NCBI RefSeq assembly: GCF_020091585.1
Contig: NZ_CP083582.1
Coordinates: forward strand, 4,154,001 to 4,218,000
Source of the DNA: Kovacikia minuta CCNUW1
Lineage (GTDB): Bacteria > Cyanobacteriota > Cyanobacteriia > Leptolyngbyales > Leptolyngbyaceae
DNA: 64,000 bases
Reading direction: 5' to 3'
Shown: positions 56,311 through 64,000 of the stretch, one piece after another
Numbering within the stretch: the stretch's first letter is position 1
Layout of the letters: each line of letters opens with the position of its first letter
Made by a program: the position numbers and the translations under genes
The notes under the pieces: model-generated
Databases searched by the model: none
What the model was told of the DNA's origin: nothing
The model's input: the letters and a program-made list of their open reading frames with translations, nothing else

Positions 56311-56704
56311 CTGAAAAACTATTTCTTCCCACTTTTCCAAAATTTTAGCTTACCCCTGAAATAGGTCTTGCCTTATGGCAAGCAAAAAGGTTTGCCTATC
56401 TTTCACAATACTTGTAGGGGAAGGGAAAGAGGCAGGGGTCTGCAAATATTTGAGCGATATGAAGCGATCGCTACAAGGAGCAGAGTCTTACTACTACAGA
56501 AAAGTTAGAATGACTGAGGAACACGAAGCGATCGCAACTAGGTCTCAGGAGACAGGTGCGATCGGGACGTCGTACTGAAAACTAAAGTAATTTGTTTCTT
56601 AGCTAACCCAAGCTTGGCGAAATAGTTCGACTCTAACTTAAGCATTGGGATCGTCACGCTTAGTCTTTCAACTTCCCGTAGGCACTTATGAGATAGCCAA
56701 ATGT
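56311..56704. other. Region between transposon-end repeats and CRISPR array; possible delocalised guide
   Basis: On the minus strand a degenerate repeat end GGGAAGTTGAAAG (about 56665-56677) is followed by ACTAAGCGTGACGATCCC. V-K elements often carry such an isolated guide outside the main array, used for homing to a tRNA-linked site. I could not match this guide to the tRNA-Cys gene by eye. The open frame at 56375-56578 is not convincing. Confidence 0.35.
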
Positions 56705-56964
56705 GATCTCAAGTACCCGTACACATAAAGGCGATCGCACCCTTCAAACTCGACGATTGGTTGGGTTGTTTGATAACTTTCAACTTGCCCGTACACATAA
56801 AGGCGATCGCGCCTTCCGTGATTTCTGCTCGGTAAACTGCTAGGTTGAGACTTTCAACTTGCCCGTACCCATAAAGGCGATCGCGCCCACAACTCGTCCG
56901 AAGGCTTGGTACATGGAATTCACGTCACTTTCAACTTGCCCGTACCCATAAAGGCGATCGCGCC
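56705..56964 (-). CRISPR. Short CRISPR array, Cas12k type: three good repeats plus one degenerate
   Basis: Read on the minus strand, 37-base repeats lie at 56964-56928, 56887-56851 and 56813-56777, beginning GGCGCGATCGCCTTTATG and ending ACGGGCAAGTTGAAAG. A degenerate fourth copy is at 56741-56705 with a changed 3' end, as usual at the distal end of an array. The spacers are 40, 37 and 35 bases. The TTGAAAG end is shared with known Cas12k repeats. The repeat contains the HIP1-like core GGCGATCGCC, which is unusual for a CRISPR repeat. The array lies downstream of cas12k as in V-K systems. Confidence 0.88.
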
Positions 56965-57446
56965 TCTATGGTCTAAAACCTCTCATCAGCTTGAGTTTCA
57001 TCAGCAGTTTTGCCAAAGGTGTTATGCAGCGTTTTAGAGAAATTAGAGTAGTCTGAATTGAAGACTTACTTATGCTACTCAACCTTTGAACTGATAAGGG
57101 TTTTAGCCTTTTGGCAAAGGTACCGGAATTTTGAACCCCGCTTCGGTTTGCCAAAAATTAGGGGAAGTCCGCTGGTTTCATTGGCGATTCAGCCTGCCAC
57201 GTATCTTCGCCAAACCTGGTCTGATACACAATCTTGCTGTACTGCCAGACAAACGTTAGTTTGTCATAAACAGTAGAGAATCGCGAACTCACAGCGCTGA
57301 ATTGTCTCCTTGTGGTCGTGAGTAAGCGGGCAGTGCCAGGGACGGAAAGCAATGAAACTGTCCCATTTCCAGAACTCGCATCGTAATGACGCTAGTCAGG
57401 TTCATGCGCTGATACTAATGTACCAGAAAACACAAAAATTTCAATG
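56965..57446 (-). ncRNA. Presumed tracrRNA and array leader
   Basis: This gap of about 480 bases between cas12k and the array has no gene, which is where type V-K systems encode a long tracrRNA. On the minus strand CACTGCCCGCTTAC near 57325-57340 could pair with the GTACGGGCAAGT part of the repeat. Several short stem candidates occur (CAAACTAACGTTTGTC; TTTGCCAAAAGGC). The ends are not determinable by eye. Confidence 0.4.
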
Positions 57447-59201
57447 CTAAGCAGATTTTTTAGAACGAAATTTTTTTGGTTTAGCTTTATCCGTGTATGC
57501 CGCGATCGCCATCAGTTTGCCCTGTTCCTGAGAACTGCCCTGAATCGGTTGCCGCCCAGTCTTTACTAAAATTCCTTCCTTCTCGGCCTGATTGGTGATG
57601 TATGTAATCAGGCGTCCATAACTCCACGAGTGGTTCTTCTCATTCTGAGCTTTTGCAAACTTCTTCTCAATACCTTTCCATCCGCCACACTCACGTTCTG
57701 CAAATGCGGCAATTTCAGCCTGCTTTCGTCGTCTGTAATCATTCATGTCAGGTAAAACAATAAAACCTGATTGATGTTTCTTGGCAAAATCAATTACAGC
57801 GTTTGCAATGCGTTTATCGATCGTGTCACCCACATTGGATTCCCCAAACTGGTCATTGGCACCTCGTTTCTGGTTCTGAGTACGGCGGCGTGAGTTGAGT
57901 TGCCGTTCAAACTGTCTCCGTTTGACTAGTTCATAGTCCTTACCAAGTAATGTCTCGATACCCCGACATTCCAGAATCTTGCTTGAAATCGCATCTGCGA
58001 TCGTTGTGGTCACCAAGCCACTTGAACCAAGCGCAACACCAGTAACAATATGAGGTTGTCCAGCATAGAGGGGTTTACTGGTCCGCTCATAGTTATTGTC
58101 ATAACTCTCCAGTCGTCTCAGAGTTCCAGATTGACGTCTGTGACGGTCCTTACGGGTTTTCGTTGATTCACCCTTCCCTTCTAATTCGGCAATATTCTTT
58201 TCTAAGGTTTGGATTGATTTAGCAGTGGATTTCTTTTGCTTCTCAATGTCAATCTCGGTTCCCTCTTTACTTAAATACCGGGTTTCTATGGTGCAATGTA
58301 AGAATAGCTGATACCGATTCCAGGGAAATTCCGGGTCATAGAACTCCGGAGCGAGTGTACTATCAGACTCAGTGCTAGCGACCAATCCTTCGCGCTTTGC
58401 TCGCTTCTTTGCAGCTTTTCGGCGACGTACAATTCTGTTTTCGTTTTTCTTGTACTCCCTCCAAATCAACGTTGCCGATCGCACCAAAAATAGAGCGGAC
58501 GTATTTCCGTCTGTATTGTCGTCATATTTTTTGCGCTCTTTTAGAGCCTGCCAAACAGCATGAATATGACGGTAATCACCAGCGACTTCAAAAGCATATT
58601 TCTCGTCAAAGCTTTTGAAACAGACGCAAACTTGCTTTCGAGGTTCGGTGTTGGAACTCTCTTTCTCAGCTTGCAAGTTCTTGGCTCTTAACTCCTCAGC
58701 TTCAGTACCCCTAGAGTTCTCTTCTTCTGCCTGTAAATCTTCTATCTGAAATCTTGCAGGCTCAGCCCAGATGAAGTCATCACTACTTTCAAACAGAATT
58801 GGATGGGGCATGAGAGTTTGTTTCTTGAGTAATGCTGATTCTATTGAATTCCACTCAGTCTCATCTTCTATAACGCCAATTGATGCAATTTCATCCAGAA
58901 TGTCCTTCCCCACCCACGGGCGTCCCTTCGGTAAACGGCTTTGCAACTGTTTTTGGAGGGCCTCAATTTCTTTTTTCTTGCTATGAATGCGATCGCTCAG
59001 TTTTTTGATATCCTTTTCGGTTTCATCACTTTTGATTTCAAATCTGTTTTTGATCAGGTATGCAACCGCACACTTCTCAAGTAAATCTTCTGTTGCACGG
59101 TGTTTGTCATACAGGATTTTATAGATTCCCCTAGGGAAATTTCCTACTTTGCCTTTAAAGGACAGGGTGTGATAAAGAGAGGAATTAAACTTCGATCTTT
59201 G
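57447..59201 (-). pseudogene. cas12k: Cas12k effector, missing its N-terminus
   Basis: Cas12k binds guide RNA and target DNA without cutting and directs the Tn7-like transposase. The open frame runs from 59201, just after a stop at 59202-59204, to the stop at 57447, 584 codons, with no good start before the TTG at 58946. Matches to Cas12k include GIYKILYDKHRATEDLLEKC, LIKNRFEIKSDE, SRLPKGRPW, HPILFESSDDFIW, KPLYAGQPHIVTGVALG and IETLLGKDYELVKRRQFERQ, with a C-terminal HSWSYGRLITYI and GRQPIQGSS. The first 150 or so residues of known members are absent; only 60 bases separate the frame from the defence operon. An acidic coiled insert (QAEEENSRGTEAEELRAKN) is extra. The protein is likely non-functional unless the missing part lies elsewhere. 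Confidence 0.8.
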
Positions 59202-59259
59202 TTATCAATAAAATTAAGGTATTTGTAGAAAACTTTCAAAAACTTTAAATATCTTAAGT

Positions 59260-60165
59260 TTATGATGCTAAGGACTCTAAAAAGTTAAATAAACACGGAG
59301 GAGTATCTGCATATTGAGATAAGTCGGAAATTATACTAGCCCTTGAAGTCTGCAATTTTACTTTTAACTTCTTAGTAAAATAAGGAGAAGATCTCTTCCT
59401 GGCTTCGTCTATCAATTTTCTGAGGAAAATAAAAAGAAAGTCAATTTCAAACTTTCCCCTAAAAGCTGTTTGACATCCTGCTAACTGAAACTCTTCTATT
59501 TTTGCATCTAAATCTGCTTGTGCAATACTTGGCAAGCTGGGAAACTTTGTTTCCAACTTAGATAAATCATAGTTGACTGTTATTTTAGTTAGCTCAATCT
59601 CAATAAAGTCATCAACGCTATAATTCGATAAATAAAGTTTAGCTCCTAGTCTTTTTTGACATGCTATCCAAGCATTCAAAAGTTCCACTGATTTATGAAA
59701 CTCTTGCTGTCGCTGGAAAAACAAATTTTCCAAGTTCTGAGAATCTTTCTCTAATTCTTCCATCTTAAATTCATTCCTTAAAACTTCCCGGAAAGCGGAT
59801 AGTGATGTATAGAAATTCTCAACGGAGTAACAAGGTGTTTCATAGATATTAGTGATACCTTGTAACGTTGTATATATAGACTCGTCAAAATCCTTGTCAA
59901 CAAAGAAAGCAGTCTTTGCAGCTTTATACTCTTCATGGTAGGAAATAATTTTATGTGTCTCTAATACACCCTTCTTACCGTTACAATTAAAATACTTATC
60001 CTTTTCAGGCTTAGCAATAGTCTTAATTCTTACACCGTAGTATTGGCTATCTTCACCTTCAAAGAAACAAAACAGGGTAGATGGAGAGTGTTTATATAAT
60101 CTGGTAAATTCCAAAAAAATTGTAGCAGGACTTCGACGAGCTTGCCTCATATCTGAAACTGTCAT
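59260..60165 (-). CDS. ariB: DUF4435 (TOPRIM-like) protein, PARIS AriB-like
   Basis: In the PARIS anti-phage system AriB is a DUF4435 effector that is released when AriA senses phage anti-restriction proteins and then shuts down the cell by cutting tRNA. This protein of about 301 residues has TLFCFFEGEDSQYYGVRIK, with the acidic residue of a TOPRIM-like fold, AAKTAFFVDKDFDES, with the DxD pair, and TPCYSVENFYTSLSAFREVL, all DUF4435 hallmarks. I take the ATG at 60165, one base after the stop of the upstream ATPase gene; a TTG at 60183 is less likely. The tight coupling argues for one operon. AT-rich compared with the rest of the window. Confidence 0.78.
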   Translation of the reverse strand: MTVSDMRQARRSPATIFLEFTRLYKHSPSTLFCFFEGEDSQYYGVRIKTIAKPEKDKYFNCNGKKGVLETHKIISYHEEYKAAKTAFFVDKDFDESIYTTLQGITNIYETPCYSVENFYTSLSAFREVLRNEFKMEELEKDSQNLENLFFQRQQEFHKSVELLNAWIACQKRLGAKLYLSNYSVDDFIEIELTKITVNYDLSKLETKFPSLPSIAQADLDAKIEEFQLAGCQTAFRGKFEIDFLFIFLRKLIDEARKRSSPYFTKKLKVKLQTSRASIISDLSQYADTPPCLFNFLESLAS

Positions 60166-60166
60166 C

Positions 60167-61531
60167 TTACTTCTCCACAACAAATCTATCTAAATCAACA
60201 GCATTTAGATCTAACTCGTTATCAAAGATGAATGGAGAGTGAGTTACAGCAATTAAGAATTTGCATTTTCCCGCCTTTAAAATATCGGGTAATAACATCC
60301 TTTGCCATTCAAGAGACAATGATAGCTCTGGCTCGTCAAATAAAAGTACAAAGTCATTTGAATAATCAAGATACATTTTTGAGAAAATAGAAATAATTTG
60401 CTTCTCGCCCGAAGATAAATTCCTAATCTCAATTGGCTTTCCAGTTTTAGTTTCTACTATTGATATATCTACAGTAGTTTCATCATAAACAACCTTTTTA
60501 TTATTTAAGTATTGGTTGCAAATCTCAGTGAAATTTTTAATAGCCTCATCTTTATCTCTCTGTTGTTCGTAAACATCTATTAGCTTTGAAAGCAAATAAA
60601 TTAGTTGGTCATATTTTCCCGAAAATATCTCTGCTGTTTCAACTAAAGACTCAATCTTTTGCCTGTCACGATATGATATATTTTTGTCGCCAACTCTACT
60701 TAAAACTATCTTTAAAACTTCAGATCTAATCTGATTTTTCATTTCTGGAGTTATGGAAATCCCTTCTACTAGTTGTGTAAGCATGTCGCCTGACAATTTT
60801 GAGAAAGAATCTACAATAGAATTTTTAATGTCCGATTTGATTTTGTTAAATCTAGCTACAACATCATCCATGCCAAATTGAATTAGCTTTTCATTACTTT
60901 TCTCAATTTCTTCAAAACTAATTCCTTCATATCCCAGATTTTTTAATTCTTCCTCAATCCTTCTATAAGTTGGAAAATATAATACTTGCTCCTTAAGATT
61001 TTTCTTAAGAACTTCTCGTTTGGGATCGATGTTTCTCTTTTTAGTTTTTTTGGGTGCTTCAGAAATATGGGAAATTTCATCAAGTAAATGTTCTATATAA
61101 GACATAGAAGCAGTTCCATACCTTCTAGTCATATCGGTAATTCGTTTACGTAGAACCGATCTAGGAACATCTAACTCTATAAGTTCCAGGACCTTTTCCA
61201 CTTGAGATGGGGGGAAAGATCTTGTTAATATCGAAATCAGTTCAGTTTCAGCCTCAGATGATAAATTTACTAAATCATCTTTACTGAACTCGATGCACTC
61301 ACCAGACTTAAATTCTAATTTTACAGAATCGAATTCTACAGAACTCAATTTTCTAAATTTAGAAGATAAAATATAGTAAAGGATATTTAGAATAGTTGTC
61401 TTACCTGCTCCATTTTCCGCAATGAGAATTAAGCTTTCTTTCTCAAATGGGATGTTTATATCCTTCGTTCCAAACAGATTTTTAATTGAGAAGAATTTTA
61501 ATTGAGTTGTATTTAACCTACTGCTCAACAT
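60167..61531 (-). CDS. ariA: AAA/ABC-type ATPase, PARIS AriA-like
   Basis: AriA is the ATPase that holds AriB inactive until a phage trigger is sensed. The protein of about 454 residues has Walker A in LIAENGAGKTTILNIL, a long helical middle with coiled-coil character (residues about 130-350), the ABC signature IRNLSSGEKQIISIFSKMYL, Walker B FVLLFDEPELSLS, and the H-loop AVTHSPFIFDNEL. I prefer the ATG at 61531; a GTG at 61543 is in frame. It ends at the start of the DUF4435 gene. AT-rich base use marks the pair as recent cargo. Alternatively it is another OLD-like or RloC-like ATPase, but the DUF4435 partner favours PARIS. Confidence 0.75.
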   Translation of the reverse strand: MLSSRLNTTQLKFFSIKNLFGTKDINIPFEKESLILIAENGAGKTTILNILYYILSSKFRKLSSVEFDSVKLEFKSGECIEFSKDDLVNLSSEAETELISILTRSFPPSQVEKVLELIELDVPRSVLRKRITDMTRRYGTASMSYIEHLLDEISHISEAPKKTKKRNIDPKREVLKKNLKEQVLYFPTYRRIEEELKNLGYEGISFEEIEKSNEKLIQFGMDDVVARFNKIKSDIKNSIVDSFSKLSGDMLTQLVEGISITPEMKNQIRSEVLKIVLSRVGDKNISYRDRQKIESLVETAEIFSGKYDQLIYLLSKLIDVYEQQRDKDEAIKNFTEICNQYLNNKKVVYDETTVDISIVETKTGKPIEIRNLSSGEKQIISIFSKMYLDYSNDFVLLFDEPELSLSLEWQRMLLPDILKAGKCKFLIAVTHSPFIFDNELDLNAVDLDRFVVEK

Positions 61532-61604
61532 GCTTTTTACCACTCAGATTTGGAGGATGAGAATAGTCTATATTCTACCCTTAGTCAAAATTAGGGTTCC
61601 CTAA

Positions 61605-62538
61605 GAGACTGTTTGTAAATAGATGTAAAGAGATGATGCACTAGGAAATGAAATGAGCCATACCTAAGAAATTCATCTCAACTAATCGAAGTCAATGATC
61701 GAACGCTTCTACGATAGCGACCTGACGGATGAGGAATGGCAACGGATTGAACCGTTGTTGCCGCTTGCCAAGTCGCTGGGTAAACACCGAGAAGTCAGCT
61801 TACGGGACATCTTAAATGCAATTTTCTACCGTGCTGACAATGGGATTAAATGGCGCAATCTACCTTGCGACTTTCCAGTCTGGCAAACGGTCTACGGCTA
61901 TTACCGCTTATGGGTCAGATTGGGCATTTGGGAACAGATTAATATTGCCCTGGTACAGCAAGTGCGAATCAGTGAAGGACGAGCGGCTCAACCCAGTTTA
62001 GCCATCATTGACAGCCAGTCCGTCAAACTGGGGCAAAAAGGGGGGAGGAACACGGAGTTGATGGCAACAAGCAGATAAAAGGACGGAAGCGTCATATTGT
62101 AGTCGATGTGCTGGGATTAGTTTTAGGGTGTTATGTCACAGCTGCCAATACGGCTGATGTAAAAGCCGCTCCAGCGGTTCTGGTCTGGGTCTTAGAAATG
62201 TATGAACGGATTGCTAAAGTCTTGGCAGACAAAGGCTATCGAGGCGCATTGGCAACCTTGATTGAGCAAGCGTTTGAAAATCGTCAAGTGAAGCTAGAAA
62301 TTAGTCAACGTCCAGACGAGACAAAAGGATTTCAGCTTGAACCGAAACGATGGATTGTTGAGCGGACTTGGACTTGGCTTGAGAATGCTCGCAGTTTGAC
62401 TCGTGACTATGAACGCTTGCCTGAAAATCATGAAGGGATGATCTATGTCGTCATGATTCGGTTAATGCTCCGACGATTAACCAAGAATCGTCGAACGTGG
62501 CAATCAAAAGCTGTTTAACGATCATTTACAAACACTTT
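61605..62538 (+). mobile_element. IS5-type insertion sequence with CTAA duplication
   Basis: The left end GACTGTTTGTAAAT matches the inverted right end AAGTGTTTGTAAAT. CTAA flanks both ends (61601-61604 and 62539-62542), a plausible four-base target duplication of the IS427-like group. The transposase lies inside in two frames. Confidence 0.75.
61695..62518 (+). CDS. IS5-family transposase, two frames joined at an A/G run
   Basis: The first frame gives the DUF4096-type N-terminus: ERFYDSDLTDEEWQRIEPLL, LRDILNAIFYRADNGIKWR and the first catalytic Asp in LAIIDSQSVKLGQKGG. A -1 shift at AAAAAGGGGGGAGG (about 62036-62050) leads to EEHGVDGNKQIKGRKRH, then the second Asp in KVLADKGYRGA and the Glu in PKRWIVERTWTWLENARSL. 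Frameshifting on an A-G run is a known programme in this group (IS1031/IS427), so the element may be active. Confidence 0.85.
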
Positions 62539-62597
62539 CTAAACTGTAGAAATTTAGTCAGGTCAAAGATTATCTTACAGCTTCTTAACATTTGTAA

Positions 62598-64000
62598 GGA
62601 CGGGTATGGCAGCCACAGTGGCCGATCGGTGGCATCTTGTTGCAAGAAGTGTGCAATGGTTCCTGGAAGGTTTGTTCTCGGTTGGTTGAAGGAGTGCAAT
62701 TGGAACAAGTTCCAATTCCTACCGAACTAATTCTGGATGGGCAGCAGCGGTGTACCACGCTCTTTATGTGTTTGTTCTCTAATCGCCCTGTACGAGTGCA
62801 GAGCCGACGGAACGGCAAAATGAGCGATCGCTGGTACTACATTGACATCCAGAAAGCCCTCGATCCTGATGTTGAGCGAGAACAGTCGATTCTGGGTTTC
62901 AATAACCGTCGGATTCGTCCTGGCTTTGCAGGGCATCCTGCCATCAATTGTTCCTCTCCAGAGCAAGAATACGAACTGGGATTATTTCCCCTGGCTCAAG
63001 TGTTTAGCTATGCCGCCTGGCGGCAGGGATATTCCAAATACTGGCAATATGATCCCGTCAAGCTGGAACTTCTGGATCGTTTTGAGCGGGAGGTGATCAA
63101 GCGATTTGAGCATTTTCAGGTGCCTGTCATTCGCCTCAAGCCAGGACTGCCAAAAACCGCAATCTGCCGTGTGTTTGAGAAGGTCAACACTCAATCAGAG
63201 CAGCTCAACTTCTTTGATTTGGCAACCGCCTGTTTTGCCAGTCAGGACTTTTCGCTCCGAGATGACTGGGCAAAGCGGGAGGAACGTCTCAAGCAGCATC
63301 GAGTCCTACAGACCGTAAAAGAGACTGATTACATTGCCTGTGTGGCGCTGGTCGCTACTTATCATCAACGTCAACAGGCGATCGCAGCAGGCACCCCTAC
63401 CCAACAACTACCCGCAGTCGCTTGTAGCCGGGAGGAAGTGTTAGATCTGTCGCTGGCGGACTACCAGAAGTACGCTGATCAAGTCGTTGTAGGTTACGAG
63501 GAAGCAGCACGGTTTTTGTATGGACAAAAAATCCAAACGGCTGAGAATTTGCCATACCAGATTCAATTGGTCGCTCTTGCGGCTATTCTGGCGGTCGTAG
63601 GTTACCCGCAGGATCGGGTGCGGGCAAAGCTGGAGCAGTGGTTCTGGTGCGGGAGTTGCGCGGCTCTATATACTTCCTGGCACGAACGTCGTGCCTCACG
63701 GGATATGGTGGAAGTCCCTATCTGGTTAAACGGGGATGGAGAACTACCAAACACCGTTCAAATGGCACATTTGCAGGCTGAACGACTCCTGCTTGTGCGG
63801 CGGCGGCATGGAGCAGTTTATAAAGCTATCAATGCTTTGCTACGGAAAAATGGGGCGATCGACTTTGCGGCTGGTGAGGCATTGGCAGAGATTAATCTAT
63901 TCAATGACCCGATTGACAGTCACCACATTTTTCCTGTGGCGTATTGCAAGAAGCAGGGAATTGATAAAGACCGGTACAACAGCCTGGTGAACCTGACACC
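62598..64000 (+). pseudogene. DUF262/HNH (GmrSD-like) protein, 5'-truncated, runs off the window
   Basis: One unbroken frame runs from a stop at 62595-62597 to the window end. It has the DUF262 signature LILDGQQRCTTLFM, the upstream piece WPIGGILLQE, and near the end an HNH segment DPIDSHHIFPVAYCK of the DUF1524 type. Proteins of this build (GmrSD, BrxU) cut modified phage DNA using NTPs. The first 60-80 residues usual for the family are missing and no start codon is seen at the left, next to the IS5 element, so the gene is truncated at its 5' end. Its reading direction is opposite to the PARIS genes. The C-terminus lies outside the window. Confidence 0.72.

Larger units (their letters stand above)
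56085..61604 (-). mobile_element. Type V-K CRISPR-associated transposon (CAST), right-hand part, partly decayed
   Basis: From left to right: a terminal TGT near 56085, eight 17-bp repeats, a short CRISPR array, a presumed tracrRNA region, cas12k (5'-truncated) and a two-gene PARIS-like defence operon. This is the order expected for the right end of a Cas12k CAST read on the minus strand, next to a tRNA gene, a favoured site of such elements. The left end and the tnsB, tnsC and tniQ genes are not in the window, so the outer limit is unknown and 61604 is only where an IS begins. The transposon identity rests on cas12k, the array and the repeats together. Confidence 0.65.

Noticed and set aside
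56375-56578. 67-codon frame between the transposon-end repeats and the array
   Set aside because: No ribosome site or family motif; it includes HIP1 sites and lies within the transposon end.
57447-58946. Complete 499-residue protein starting at TTG 58946
   Set aside because: The same frame continues upstream to 59201 with clear Cas12k motifs, so the TTG is an internal codon of a truncated gene.

Overview
The window is a piece of cyanobacterial chromosome. It is rich in the HIP1 octamer GCGATCGC and carries psb30 (ycf12), hemL, a CIRCE-controlled groESL operon, DUF3370, DUF4332 and ChaB-like proteins, and a 16S-tRNA-Ile-tRNA-Ala-23S-5S operon. The many low-complexity and palindromic intergenic repeats suggest a filamentous, Leptolyngbya-like genome. 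I cannot name the genus from the sequence alone.

Layout. 0.2-5 kb: a broken NACHT-type ATPase remnant, a 21-bp repeat tract open on both strands, hisH, a peptidase C15 protein, a YGGT membrane protein and a frameshifted DUF3370 gene. 5.4-7.6 kb: promoter, CIRCE, groES, groL. 7.7-9.7 kb: a decayed TnsB-like transposase gene split by an IS630-type element, whose removal restores the reading frame. 9.7-12.3 kb: larE-like gene and a deoxyribosyltransferase-like/macro-domain fusion. 12.4-19.2 kb: two CNT nucleoside transporters flanking two DUF2079 membrane proteins. 19.7-24.9 kb: rRNA operon on the minus strand. 25.4-33.4 kb: glyQ, a large FG-GAP/propeller protein, hemL and small proteins. 33.9-37.7 kb: two DUF4157 (eCIS core) toxin-like proteins. 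37.7-47.8 kb: purM-rsmA-rsmG cluster, RlpA-like protein, MidA-like methyltransferase, psb30, and recJ overlapping an alpha/beta hydrolase. 48.8-55.6 kb: HEAT-like protein, GT2 glycosyltransferase, TPS-adhesin/CHAT protein and cpdA.

The most notable region is 56.0-64 kb. Directly after a tRNA-Cys gene comes a block of eight 17-bp repeats, interpreted as transposase-binding sites of a transposon end. It is followed by a short CRISPR array whose repeats end in TTGAAAG, a presumed tracrRNA region, and a 5'-truncated cas12k. Upstream of cas12k on the same strand lie an AAA ATPase gene and a DUF4435 gene with the architecture of the PARIS anti-phage system (AriA/AriB). An IS5-type element and a 5'-truncated DUF262/HNH (GmrSD-like) gene follow. 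I read this as the right-hand part of a type V-K CRISPR-associated transposon (CAST), at least partly decayed, with anti-phage genes in the cargo position. No tnsB, tnsC or tniQ for it is inside the window.

Nine breaks in otherwise well-preserved long genes are all +1 shifts. This may mean assembly error rather than decay, so these frameshifted genes should be read with caution.
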